The notes: a model not told the origin generated them from the letters alone. A DNA stretch of 54,200 bases from CAZAPG01 sp964486935 (GCA_964486935.1 CAZAPG010000054.1:1-54200); one strand, 5' to 3'. Numbered from the stretch's first letter, positions 34,358 to 42,650 are shown. Made by a program: numbers and translations.

Positions 34358-34990
34358 ATGATTAAGGTTCTATTAGCAGACCCGCACGCCGTACTACGCC
34401 ACGGTTTGCGGCTGATTTTGCAAGAAGACCCCGGTCTGAAGGTTATTGGCGAGGCCGCCACCGGCCGCGAGGCTATTGCTCAAACCATAGCCCTGACCCC
34501 AGATATTGTCTTGATGGATTTAAACTTTCCAGATATAAACGGCGCCGAAACCATCCTCCAAATTCGGCGCTCCGGGCCAGAAACTCAGGTTTTGATTCTG
34601 ACGGTTTCAAACCGCAGCGAGGATATGCTGGCGGCCTGCCGGGCCGGCGCCAGAGGCTATCTGTTAAAAAGCGTCGGCGGCGGCGATGTGATTCAAGCCA
34701 TTTATCAGGTAGCGGCCGGTCAGGCCATGTTATCACCGCCGGTTGCCACCTGCCTTTTAGATGAATTGGCCAACCCCTCTCCCCCCCTGCAAGAATTGAC
34801 CGACCGCGAGTTGGATGTTTTGCAGTATCTAACCCAGGGGCTGGGCAACAAAGAAATTGCCAGCACCCTGAATATTTCACAAAATACCGTCAAAACCCAC
34901 GTTCGCCGTATTTTAGGCAAACTCAATTTGCGCAACAGAACCGAAGCCGCTACCTACGCCATGCAAACCAACCTCATCTCGCAACATTAA
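34358..34990 (+). CDS. NarL/FixJ-type response regulator
   Basis: 210 aa. The receiver domain (1-120) has the acidic pocket at D8, phospho-acceptor D54 (VLMDLNFP), T82 (LILTVSN) and K104 (YLLKS), all intact. The LuxR-type HTH (about 146-205) has LTDRELDVLQYLTQGLGNKEIASTL and NTVKTHVRRILGKLNL. A ribosome binding site GGGAGGG lies about 10 nt upstream. No sensor kinase gene is adjacent. Lying between the two cytochrome c genes, it is the likely regulator of the oxidase locus. It ends at an intrinsic terminator. Confidence 0.93.
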   Translation: MIKVLLADPHAVLRHGLRLILQEDPGLKVIGEAATGREAIAQTIALTPDIVLMDLNFPDINGAETILQIRRSGPETQVLILTVSNRSEDMLAACRAGARGYLLKSVGGGDVIQAIYQVAAGQAMLSPPVATCLLDELANPSPPLQELTDRELDVLQYLTQGLGNKEIASTLNISQNTVKTHVRRILGKLNLRNRTEAATYAMQTNLISQH

Positions 34991-35007
34991 AGCAACAATA
35001 ATCACCC

Positions 35008-35038
35008 AAAAGGGTGACGGACTGAGTCACCCTTTTTT
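35008..35038 (+). terminator. Intrinsic terminator after the response regulator
   Basis: AAAAGGGTGAC, loop GGACTGA, GTCACCCTTTTTT. Confidence 0.9.
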
Positions 35039-35120
35039 GTGATAAAAAAATCATCCCCATTTGTGACGACAGAATAGCGGGGTTGGGTTATCCTTCGCCA
35101 TATAATTGTTGTACGGAAAT

Positions 35121-35153
35121 AACTCTACACTTTTGGGCCAAAAGCGTAGAGTT
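35121..35153. promoter_or_regulatory. 33-bp palindrome upstream of the degenerate receiver gene
   Basis: AACTCTACACTTTTGG (35121-35136) and CCAAAAGCGTAGAGTT (35138-35153) around a single central G, one mismatch. The near-zero loop favours a dimer-binding DNA operator over an RNA hairpin, though a shorter hairpin is possible. TATAAT occurs just before it at 35101-35106. Confidence 0.5.
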
Positions 35154-35219
35154 ACTTCTGCACAACCTTCCCAAAAACCTTTCAACCGAATATAGCAGAT
35201 ATTAAACGGGAAACTTTGC

Positions 35220-35561
35220 GTGAAAAATTGCCGTGTGCTTTTAGTTTCAGACTCGCCGCTGTTTATAGAGGCCATCAATCGTTTGCTGGCCGAAGAAGGT
35301 ATTTATATAACGGCCACGGCCAGCAACCTCAAGGAAGCTCGCTTAGTTGTAGACACCCAGGAAATTGATGCCATTATTGTTGACCATCATGACGCCCGCC
35401 AGCAAGATACCGAAATTGTCGCCTATTTAATCAGCCACAAACAAGAATGTCAGATTATTTTTTTAACAATGGCAGGCAACCAAATGATTGTTCATCATCG
35501 GGAGCGGGTAGAAAATGTCACCCCCGCCGACCTGGTGGGAGCGATTCGGTTTTCAAAATAG
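35220..35561 (+). CDS. Stand-alone degenerate receiver-like protein
   Basis: 113 aa, GTG start, weak ribosome binding site. The REC fold is recognisable: CRVLLVSDSPLFIEAINRLLAEEG, AIIVDHHDARQQDTEIVAYL, CQIIFLTMAG and TPADLVGAIRF. D11, D55 and T83 sit where the acidic pocket, phosphosite and switch Thr belong. The conserved Lys before the TPADL segment is missing (ENV instead of K-P), and only one acidic residue is seen at the N-terminal pocket. Such pseudo-receivers usually act by protein binding. It has no output domain and may modulate the neighbouring NarL-type regulator or a distant kinase. Confidence 0.75.
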   Translation: MKNCRVLLVSDSPLFIEAINRLLAEEGIYITATASNLKEARLVVDTQEIDAIIVDHHDARQQDTEIVAYLISHKQECQIIFLTMAGNQMIVHHRERVENVTPADLVGAIRFSK

Positions 35562-35693
35562 GCCCACACCCCAACCAAAGTGGCTTTACAAATCAACCGT
35601 GCATACCGGTAATGAAACCACAAACCACACCCTACCTACTGTATTTACTTTATGTCGGATAGTCTCTTTGGGACGGCAACAACAATGAAAACC

Positions 35694-35721
35694 GGAGTGT
35701 CAAAATGTATTTTGACACTCC
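35694..35721. promoter_or_regulatory. Perfect 28-bp palindrome upstream of the diheme cytochrome c gene
   Basis: GGAGTGTCAAAAT (35694-35706) and ATTTTGACACTCC (35709-35721) separated by GT. The core TCAAA-N6-TTTGA is shared with the palindrome at 33661-33676. With a 2-bp centre it is better suited to a dimeric DNA-binding protein than to an RNA loop. The start codon lies 37 bp downstream. Confidence 0.6.
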
Positions 35722-35757
35722 ACAATCATTATTCTAAGTGGAGGAGAGTGACGCTTT

Positions 35758-36489
35758 ATGGTAACAAGAATGTTTTCCTGGCTGGCGGGATTGGCGCTGG
35801 TGCTGGTCTTTTTAGTGGTTATCAGCCCAGACCTGTTCAGAGGCTATGTATTTAGCCAGGACACCCGCAGCCCCGGCAAAAAAACCTACGATACCTACTG
35901 TGTTGGCTGCCACGGCCAGGAAGGGTTAGGCGACGGCCCCGCCGCCGAATTTTTGAACCCTGTACCGAGAAATTTCGTCAACGGCCAATACAAATTTTTT
36001 CATTTTGGCGAACCCGGCCCCCTGCCCTCAGATGAAAGCTTAAAGATTACCGTTCGCAATGGCCTGCCCGGTTCGGCCATGCCTGCCTTTCCCCTACTGA
36101 CCGATCAGGAAATTCAAGATGTAGTCAATTTCGTAAAAAGCCTGCGAGAAGGCGGCTGGCAAGACACCGGCCCCATTCAGGCCGCCGTTGAGCCGGTAAT
36201 GATTGAAGGCGCAACCGGCCCGGAGCTTTTTGCCAATGCCGCCTGCAACGGCTGCCACCAGCTTGATGCTGTTGGTTCGGTGGGCGGGGTAGGGCCAAAT
36301 TTGAGCGATGTGGGCAGTCGCCTTGACCTGGGCTTGATTACCCAATCAATTGTAGACCCCAACGCCGTTATTGCCGAAAATTGCCCGGCCGGCCCCTGCC
36401 CCCAGGGCGTCATGCCCCAAAACTTTGGCGAGCGCCTGACCCCGGAACAAATTAACACCCTGGCCACCTATCTTTCAGAACAGCAATAA
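35758..36489 (+). CDS. Membrane-anchored diheme cytochrome c
   Basis: 243 aa. One N-terminal membrane helix (about 7-24), then two cytochrome c domains facing outward. Heme 1 is CVGCH (C48, C51, H52) with Met108 in GSAMPAF; heme 2 is CNGCH (C163, C166, H167) with Met219 in PCPQGVMPQ. Domain 2 shares GPNLSxxG and the Cys-containing CPxGPCPxGxMP motif (C209, C214) with the monoheme cytochrome at 33711. The gene ends 18 bp before ccoN and belongs to the oxidase operon. The anchor-plus-two-hemes layout is like that of CcoP, but it lacks CcoP's N-terminal sequence. It is a plausible electron-entry subunit. Confidence 0.92.
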   Translation: MVTRMFSWLAGLALVLVFLVVISPDLFRGYVFSQDTRSPGKKTYDTYCVGCHGQEGLGDGPAAEFLNPVPRNFVNGQYKFFHFGEPGPLPSDESLKITVRNGLPGSAMPAFPLLTDQEIQDVVNFVKSLREGGWQDTGPIQAAVEPVMIEGATGPELFANAACNGCHQLDAVGSVGGVGPNLSDVGSRLDLGLITQSIVDPNAVIAENCPAGPCPQGVMPQNFGERLTPEQINTLATYLSEQQ

Positions 36490-36507
36490 ACGAAAGGAGC
36501 GAGTTAG

Positions 36508-37938
36508 ATGACCATTGCCGTTCAAGACAAACCCCTGATCAACACCGGTTTGGTTAGGGCGCATATTTTGGTAGGTTTTGTGTTTTTAATAATTGCCATG
36601 TTGTGGGGTATTTTTTACGCCCTCCAGCTCAACAATCTGTACCCGTTTCCCAATTTTGAGCTGATGTCGCCGGGCCGGGTGCGGATGGTCCACACCAACG
36701 GCGTGGCTTACGGCTTTATTGTCAATGTGTTTTTGGGGGCGCTCTACTGGGTAGTGCCTCGTTTAACCAGGCGCAAAGTTTTAAGCGACAAATTGGGCTG
36801 GCTGATTTTTTGGGTATACCTGTTTATTGTGCTGTGGACGGTAGTTGGCATTCACACCGGCCACGGCCAGGCCGTTGAGTGGGGAGAAACCCCCAACGCC
36901 TTCAGCCCCAACGGCAGCATCCTCTTCCCCATTGATACCCTGGTAATGGTGGGGTTAACCCTCATCGCCATTCAGTTTTTAACCCCCATCTTCCAGTTTG
37001 GCAGCCGGCAGCCTATGTATGTGAGCCTGTGGTATTTCTCGGTGGCCTTTATCTGGATTATTTTGACCTACGCCATGGGCAACTATCTGCCGGAGTTCAT
37101 CCCCGGCGCGGGCGGCGCTACCTTTGTTGGCCTCTATATTCATGATTTGGTGGGTTTGCTGGTCACCCCGCTGGGTTGGGGGATGATGTACTATTTTGTG
37201 CCGGCCCTGCTCAAAAAACCCATCTGGAGCCATGCCGTATCGCTGCTGGGCTTTTGGGGGCTGGCCTTCTTTTACCCGCTGCAAGGCGTCCACCACTTTA
37301 TTTACAGCACCATCCCCATGTTTGCCCAGTTTGGGGCGGTAGTGTCAACCGTAGCTATCGAAGTGATGGTCGTCACCGTGTTCATCAACTTCTTTATGAC
37401 CCTGCGCGGGCGCGAAGTGGCCCCGGTGACAAACATGCCCATCCGCTGGTTTTACACCGGCATGGTCTTTTACGTGGTCACTTGTATTCAATGCGCGGTA
37501 CACGTGCAGTTTTGGGCGCAAGAATTTATTCACTTTACCGATTGGGTGGTTGGCCACGCCCACCTGATTATGTTTGGCACCTTTGGCTTCTGGCTCATCG
37601 GCATCACCACCGATTTGTGGCCGCGCGTGCTGGGCCGCAAAAACTGGTGGGCGCCGGCCCTGCACGAGTGGGTTTTTTGGATGTCCACCATCGGCCTGGC
37701 TTCGATGTTTGTGGCCCTTACCTCGGCCGGGCTGGTAGAAGGCTTTTTGTGGAAAGGGCTGGCCCCCTGGGAAGTATCGCTCGAATCAGTTCGACTCATC
37801 TGGCTGTTCCGCACGGCCACCGGCCTGCTGATGTTTGCCGGCATTCTACTGTTTGCCTTTAACATGTACATGACCGCGTCTACCCCCGAAGCCGAAGAAG
37901 CCAGCGCCGCCATGGCGGTTCCGGCCCCGGCCAAATAG
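36508..37938 (+). CDS. ccoN: cbb3-type cytochrome c oxidase subunit I
   Basis: Catalytic heme-copper subunit that reduces O2, 476 aa, 12 membrane helices expected. Ligand histidines fall where the cbb3 family has them: H62 (RMVHTNG, low-spin heme), H212 (YIHDLVG), H262-H263 (GVHHFIYS) for CuB, and H350/H352 (VGHAHLIM) for the two hemes b. The HPEV motif of A-type oxidases is absent, which supports class C. AAGGAG precedes the ATG. ccoO follows after a 133-bp gap containing an inverted repeat. Confidence 0.96.
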   Translation: MTIAVQDKPLINTGLVRAHILVGFVFLIIAMLWGIFYALQLNNLYPFPNFELMSPGRVRMVHTNGVAYGFIVNVFLGALYWVVPRLTRRKVLSDKLGWLIFWVYLFIVLWTVVGIHTGHGQAVEWGETPNAFSPNGSILFPIDTLVMVGLTLIAIQFLTPIFQFGSRQPMYVSLWYFSVAFIWIILTYAMGNYLPEFIPGAGGATFVGLYIHDLVGLLVTPLGWGMMYYFVPALLKKPIWSHAVSLLGFWGLAFFYPLQGVHHFIYSTIPMFAQFGAVVSTVAIEVMVVTVFINFFMTLRGREVAPVTNMPIRWFYTGMVFYVVTCIQCAVHVQFWAQEFIHFTDWVVGHAHLIMFGTFGFWLIGITTDLWPRVLGRKNWWAPALHEWVFWMSTIGLASMFVALTSAGLVEGFLWKGLAPWEVSLESVRLIWLFRTATGLLMFAGILLFAFNMYMTASTPEAEEASAAMAVPAPAK

Positions 37939-37979
37939 AAATTGATTATGCGGTTTGCCGTTTAGAGGTTAATATTGAA

Positions 37980-38017
37980 ACGTATTGCGTAATGCATAAA
38001 CGGAACAGGCAATACGT
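37980..38017. repeat. Perfect 9-bp inverted repeat between ccoN and ccoO
   Basis: ACGTATTGC (37980-37988) and GCAATACGT (38009-38017), with GTAATGCATAAACGGAACAG between. Similar wording (AACGGAATAGGCAACACGT) occurs at about 28169-28185, suggesting a dispersed unit rather than a gene-specific signal. Confidence 0.5.
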
Positions 38018-38071
38018 ATGTACAAACACCAATTAGATGAATTTCGCATAATCCGTTAGGAGAAGGACGTT

Positions 38072-38677
38072 ATGGAAAAAACCATCGAAAAGTTTCAGTT
38101 CATCTTTCTGGTCGCCGGAATTGGCTTCTTTGTGCTGGCCTTTATCGTTTCCGGGGTGGTTACTGTCAATGCCATTAGCGATTTGCCCTACACCTCGCTC
38201 GATGAAATCTCGCAAGATGTCAGCCCCTATTTTGAGGCGCTGGCCCGCCAATACCCCGACCAGTTTGAAAAATACTATCCCGGCGGCCCCACCCCGGAAA
38301 ATTACCGGGAGGCGCTCAACCTGGGCCGCAATGTTTACATTGGCGAAGCCTGCTGGCACTGCCACACCCAGCAGGTTCGCCCCGTAGCTAACGAGGATGT
38401 GCGCTTTGGGCCGGTTTCTACCGCCGCCGAGCAGCAACACGAGTTAATGATGCCCCAGTTATTGGGCACGCGCCGGGTTGGCCCCGACCTGTCCCGCGAA
38501 TCCGGCTTTCGCTCCAACGACTGGCACGTGGCCCACTTCTACAATCCCCGCTCCGTTTCGCCGACCTCGGTGATGCCCAGCTATGGCTGGTTTTTTGACG
38601 GCAAAGTACCCAACAAAAAAGGCATTGCCATCATCACCTACATGCAGTGGTTGGGCAGCAACGTACAGCAGCAGTAA
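38072..38677 (+). CDS. ccoO: cbb3-type oxidase subunit II, monoheme cytochrome c
   Basis: 201 aa. N-terminal membrane helix (about 9-31), then a single heme c domain with CWHCH (C94, C97, H98) in the FixO-typical setting GEACWHCHTQQVRP. Further FixO signatures follow (GTRRVGPDLSRESGFRSNDWHVAHFYNPR), and the axial Met is M168 (SVMPSYGWFF). It passes electrons to CcoN. GGAG and GAAGG lie upstream of the ATG. Confidence 0.96.
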   Translation: MEKTIEKFQFIFLVAGIGFFVLAFIVSGVVTVNAISDLPYTSLDEISQDVSPYFEALARQYPDQFEKYYPGGPTPENYREALNLGRNVYIGEACWHCHTQQVRPVANEDVRFGPVSTAAEQQHELMMPQLLGTRRVGPDLSRESGFRSNDWHVAHFYNPRSVSPTSVMPSYGWFFDGKVPNKKGIAIITYMQWLGSNVQQQ

Positions 38678-38689
38678 GGAGAAGCAACA

Positions 38690-39004
38690 ATGACCAAAAG
38701 CAGGTTCAAAGATGGTAAATTTTTATCTGTAACCGTAGTGGCTATCTCAGTAGGCGCTGCCGGGCTTACGTTTCTGTTCAAACTGTACGAGTTTGTGGCC
38801 GCCTCAACTACCGGCGTGTTGCCGGGCATTGTCACCGCCACGGTTCTGCCCTACTTTTTTATCAGCGGGGGCTTTTTGCTGCTGGCGGCCTGGGCCTGGG
38901 CCGGTGGTCACTACAAAAATATAGAAGAACCCAAGCGCGACATGCTGCTGCAAGAGCAAGAATGGGAAAAACTGGAACGTCAAAACAAACTCTTTTACGA
39001 GTAA
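38690..39004 (+). CDS. Small membrane protein of the oxidase operon (104 aa)
   Basis: Starts 12 bp after ccoO behind AAGGAG. Two hydrophobic helices (about 12-37 and 45-72) and a charged C-terminal tail (YKNIEEPKRDMLLQEQEWEKLERQNKLFYE) likely to form a helix in the cytoplasm. I know no family for it. By position it could stand for the small CcoQ-type subunit or an assembly factor. No heme or metal motif is present. Confidence 0.78.
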   Translation: MTKSRFKDGKFLSVTVVAISVGAAGLTFLFKLYEFVAASTTGVLPGIVTATVLPYFFISGGFLLLAAWAWAGGHYKNIEEPKRDMLLQEQEWEKLERQNKLFYE

Positions 39005-39019
39005 CCGGGAGGAGACGGA

Positions 39020-39514
39020 ATGAGACAACCGCAACTCAAAGCCATTGTCTTTTTTATCGGCGTTTTGTTAGTAGGTTACGCTATAGCCATCCCCGTAGCA
39101 ACGGGCATTATGCAACTACCCTTAAACGCCGTTACTTTTTTGAATATGACCGCCTTTGCCATTCTGTTTGCCGTTACGCTAACTATCTGGCTAGACAAAC
39201 CGCTTGAGTTGGAACTGTTCAAATGGCCTGAGAAAAAAGCCGACCAGCCCAAACCCCAACCCGCCTCGCCGGCAGAACAGCTTCAGGTAACGGCTCCGCC
39301 GCCCCAAATTGCCCAACAACCACAACCGGTCCAGTCGCCCTCAACCAAGCTGTTTCCCCACGAGGAACCCAGCGAACATTGGGACGTAGACTTTGGCGAT
39401 ACCAAACAGGTTTACCAGGGCGCCGACCTGCCGGTCTGGATTTTGGCCGGCTGGGCCGTCTTTATCATTTGGGCGGTGGTCTATCTGGTGTCCGGCCTGC
39501 CCGGCGCATTTTAA
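39020..39514 (+). CDS. Membrane protein with a CcoP-like anchor but no heme domain (164 aa)
   Basis: Two N-terminal helices (about 8-28 and 38-58), then a Pro/Gln-rich linker (about 72-110). A C-terminal helix is introduced by DVDFGDTKQVYQGADLPVWILAGWAVFIIWAVVYLV. The last part resembles the N-terminal anchor of CcoP/FixP (acidic turn, P-x-W, helix), but the protein ends right after it, where CcoP would carry two heme c domains. No CxxCH occurs. It may dock a separate cytochrome to CcoN. A GGAG site precedes the ATG. Confidence 0.75.
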   Translation: MRQPQLKAIVFFIGVLLVGYAIAIPVATGIMQLPLNAVTFLNMTAFAILFAVTLTIWLDKPLELELFKWPEKKADQPKPQPASPAEQLQVTAPPPQIAQQPQPVQSPSTKLFPHEEPSEHWDVDFGDTKQVYQGADLPVWILAGWAVFIIWAVVYLVSGLPGAF

Positions 39515-39528
39515 GAGGATATCAAAAT

Positions 39529-40395
39529 TTGAGTCATTGGCGTAGAGTCTTAAGCTGTTTCAACCTGGGGCTGTTGGCGCTACTCATTATCGGATGCAGC
39601 TACCAGCCCGGCTGGCCGGCCCAAACACAGGCTACCTCCGCCGCCCTCAACCTGGTCGACTCCGGCAGCGTTTGCGCCATCGACCACCCGATTGTGGCCT
39701 CCAGCTTTTTTATGCTGCTGGGGGCGGGCCTGCTCACCGGGTTAAGCCACTGCGTGGGCATGTGCGGCCCGCTGGTGGGCGCATTTGCCCTGCACCGCCG
39801 CAGCCGGCGGCAAGAAATCACCACTCCGCTGGCGCTGTTTCAAACCGGACGATTGACTGCTTACATGGCGCTTGGCGCGCTGGCCGGAACCATCGGCTCT
39901 GCGCTGGCTGCCGTCATCAAAAGTTGGCAGGGGATTTTTGCGGTAGGGTTGGGGTTGCTGGTTGTGCTGCTGGGGCTGGGCTTATTGGGGCTGCTGCCCC
40001 TGCAACGCTGGCTGGCCGCCCTTGCCCCGGCCCGGCTGGTAAGCCGCTGGATTAAGCAACTCGTCGCCTCCAATCACCCCGCTGCCCCGGTTGGTCTGGG
40101 GCTGGCCAATGGGCTGCTCCCCTGCGGGCCGGTGTACGCCATGGCCCTGCTGGCCGCAGTTAGCGGCAACCCGCTGCAAGGGGCCACGGTAATGCTCATT
40201 TTTGGATTGGGTACATTGCCGCCCATGCTGGGCTTTGGCCTGTCCGCCTCGCTACTCAGCGTTGGGCTGCGCGGCCAGCTTTACCGCGTGGCCGCCATAT
40301 TGGTAGTCGCCGTAGGCTTGCAACTAACCATGCGCGGCCTGGCTATAGGCGGACAAATCTCTCACGCCGCCATCGGGAGCGTGATGCTGTGGTAG
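39529..40395 (+). CDS. SafE/TauE-like (CcoS-region, DsbD-like) membrane transporter
   Basis: 288 aa from TTG 39529 (AAGAGGA, 9 nt upstream); the frame extends upstream inside the previous gene and is not supported there. The N-terminus has a hydrophobic segment ending in LLIIGCS, a fair lipobox. A short loop and about six helices follow, with paired motifs GLSHCVGMCGPLVG and GLANGLLPCGPVYAM that mark the sulfite-exporter/cytochrome-biogenesis-like family found beside ccoI in many cbb3 loci. The role in copper or thiol transport for oxidase assembly is inferred from that association. It overlaps ccoI by 7 bp. Confidence 0.85.
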   Translation: MSHWRRVLSCFNLGLLALLIIGCSYQPGWPAQTQATSAALNLVDSGSVCAIDHPIVASSFFMLLGAGLLTGLSHCVGMCGPLVGAFALHRRSRRQEITTPLALFQTGRLTAYMALGALAGTIGSALAAVIKSWQGIFAVGLGLLVVLLGLGLLGLLPLQRWLAALAPARLVSRWIKQLVASNHPAAPVGLGLANGLLPCGPVYAMALLAAVSGNPLQGATVMLIFGLGTLPPMLGFGLSASLLSVGLRGQLYRVAAILVVAVGLQLTMRGLAIGGQISHAAIGSVMLW

Positions 40396-42635
40396 CCTCA
40401 AATTCCAATTACCAGTTATCACTTACAGATTACCATTTACCAACTGCCAATCCCCCTTGCGCCCTGTGCGGACTCCCCGCTTCGCGCCACATCACCGAAA
40501 CCTTCAACGGCCAGAGCATGACCTTTTGCTGCTACGGCTGCCGCCACATTTACGAAATTGTCGCGCCGGAACTGGCCCAGGGCGTCAACCTGCCCCAGGC
40601 GATGGGCCGGGCCGGGTTAGATTTGAACGCGCCCTGCTGCCGGGGCGTCATTCACGGCGACCCCGCCGAAGAGGCCGCCAACACCCTTTCCCGGCTGATG
40701 CTCAACGCTTTTCTGGCCATGATGGTTATGGCCCTTAGCCTGGCCCTCTACTCTGATTTTTTCTTTGCCGACTGGGGCGAAAGCGGCCAGAGCGTCCGCG
40801 CCATGCTGCAAACCCTAACCATGCTGTTTGCCACTCCGGCTGTGCTGCTGCTGGCCCTGCCCATTTTAGATGACGCCATCTTTACCTTTCAGGTATACCG
40901 CCGGCTGACCACCAGCGCGTTGATTGCCGCCGGCAGCCTGGCCGCTTATGGACTATCCGTTTACGCCACCTTTACCGGCAGCGGTCACGCTTACTTTGAA
41001 ACCGCCGTGATGACGCTGCTGCTGGTAACGGTGGGCCGCTGGCTGGATGCCCAAACCCAGGTAGAAGGTAACAAGGCGCTCAACAAATTGCTGGCCCGCA
41101 CTCCCGCCGAGGCCAGTATGATTGCCGCCGACGGCAGCGAAACCCGTGTGCCGGTAGACACCTTGCGGGTGGGCCACCACATTCGGGTGCGGCCTGGTGA
41201 AAATTTTGCCGTGGATGGACAGGTTATCAGCGGCGAAGGCAGCGTTAACGAGGCCAATATTACCGGCGAGTCAACCCCGGCTTACAAAGGGCCGGGCCAC
41301 ACCGTTTACGCCGGAACAACCAATCTCGATGGCAGTTTTGTCATCCAGGCCACCCAGGTGGGCGATGAGCGGGTGATGGGCAAACTGGTTCGCCTGCTGG
41401 AGGAAGCCCGGCTCAAGCGCGCCCCCATCGAGCAACTGGCCGACCGGGTCGCCGCCTATTTTGCGCCGACCGTAATGGCGCTGGCCGCCGCCACCCTTGT
41501 TTACTGGAGCTGGCAAGCCGGTTTTGAGCAGGGGCTGCTCACCGCCCTGGCCGTACTGCTGATTGCCTGCCCCTGCGCCCTGGGCATTGCCACGCCGCTG
41601 GCCATCTGGACGGCGCTGGGCCGGGCCGCCCAAAAAGGCGTGCTTATCCGCAACAGTTTGACCCTTGAAAAACTGTCGCACGTTAAAAATATCTTTTTCG
41701 ACAAAACCGGCACGCTCACCACCGGCCAATCAACCCTGGTTGAAAGCGTGGCAGAGCCAAACGCTGCCTTTTCCTTTGCTGCAGTGGCGGTCGCCGGCCA
41801 GCCTGCGGCGGTCGTGTTACAACTTGCCGCCTCGCTAGAGCACGGCTCCGAGCATCCGCTGGCCCGCTCCACTCAGGTCGCGGCTCAGGCGCAGAGCTTG
41901 CCGCTGCTGCCGGTCGACAAATTCAGGGCGCTGCCGGGCCTGGGCGTCAGCGGAGAAATTGCGGGCCGGCAAATTTTTGTGGGCAGTTGGCGGCTGGTCG
42001 AGCAGCAGCAACTGGCGTTATCGGACAGGCTGCGGGCCGAGCGCCGGCGGCTGGAACAGGCCGGGCTGACCGTGGTTCATTTGGGGGGGCAGGGACAGGT
42101 GTGGGGTCTGCTGGCCTTTGCCGAAGAGATTCGCCCCACCGCCCCGGCGGCGCTGGCCGAAACGAAGCGGCTGGGGCTATCGGCGCAGGTGCTTACCGGC
42201 GACAGCCGGGCGGCGGCCCTGGCGCTGAGTCAAAAACTCAATATTGCTGTGCAAAGCGAGTTGCTGCCGCAAAACAAGGTGTCGGTGGTGGAGCAAATGG
42301 ATACCGTTGCCATGGTCGGCGACGGCCTGAACGACGCGCCGGCCCTGGCCCGGGCCACGGTGGGCTTTGCCCTGGGCTGCGGCACCGATGTAACCCGCGA
42401 GGCCGCCGACATTAGCCTGCTGGGTAACGATTTAACCCAGGTTGCCTGGACGGTGGGGCTGGCCCGCCGCGCCTACCGCACCATTGCCTGGAACCTGATT
42501 TGGGCCTTTGCCTACAACGTTATCGGCGTGGGGCTGGCCGTGGCCGGCCTGCTGCATCCGGTCATTGCCGCCGCCGCAATGGTGATTAGCAGCGCGCTGG
42601 TAGTGGGCAACTCGCTGCGGATTTTGAAATTTTAA
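40389..42635 (+). CDS. ccoI: Copper-transporting P1B-type ATPase of cbb3 oxidase assembly
   Basis: Exports Cu for the CuB centre, 748 aa, GTG start overlapping the upstream stop. The N-terminal metal domain is of the CcoI kind: CALCG (23-27) and TFCCYGCRHIYEIV rather than a CxxC HMA fold. Membrane motif CPC (C394-C396) is followed by TGES (292-295), phosphorylation site DKTGTLTTG (D438), SEHPLA and hinge GDGLNDAPAL (from 644). The first 22 residues (NSNYQLSLTDYHLPTAN) are encoded by low-complexity text (AATTACCAGTTATCACTTAC) typical of intergenic repeats and are probably not functional. Confidence 0.94.
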   Translation: MVASNSNYQLSLTDYHLPTANPPCALCGLPASRHITETFNGQSMTFCCYGCRHIYEIVAPELAQGVNLPQAMGRAGLDLNAPCCRGVIHGDPAEEAANTLSRLMLNAFLAMMVMALSLALYSDFFFADWGESGQSVRAMLQTLTMLFATPAVLLLALPILDDAIFTFQVYRRLTTSALIAAGSLAAYGLSVYATFTGSGHAYFETAVMTLLLVTVGRWLDAQTQVEGNKALNKLLARTPAEASMIAADGSETRVPVDTLRVGHHIRVRPGENFAVDGQVISGEGSVNEANITGESTPAYKGPGHTVYAGTTNLDGSFVIQATQVGDERVMGKLVRLLEEARLKRAPIEQLADRVAAYFAPTVMALAAATLVYWSWQAGFEQGLLTALAVLLIACPCALGIATPLAIWTALGRAAQKGVLIRNSLTLEKLSHVKNIFFDKTGTLTTGQSTLVESVAEPNAAFSFAAVAVAGQPAAVVLQLAASLEHGSEHPLARSTQVAAQAQSLPLLPVDKFRALPGLGVSGEIAGRQIFVGSWRLVEQQQLALSDRLRAERRRLEQAGLTVVHLGGQGQVWGLLAFAEEIRPTAPAALAETKRLGLSAQVLTGDSRAAALALSQKLNIAVQSELLPQNKVSVVEQMDTVAMVGDGLNDAPALARATVGFALGCGTDVTREAADISLLGNDLTQVAWTVGLARRAYRTIAWNLIWAFAYNVIGVGLAVAGLLHPVIAAAAMVISSALVVGNSLRILKF

Positions 42636-42650
42636 ATGGAGGATTTACCA

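Noticed and set aside
39379..39528. N-terminal 50 residues of the SafE/TauE-like frame
   Set aside because: Entirely inside the upstream gene in another frame; a ribosome binding site fits TTG 39529.
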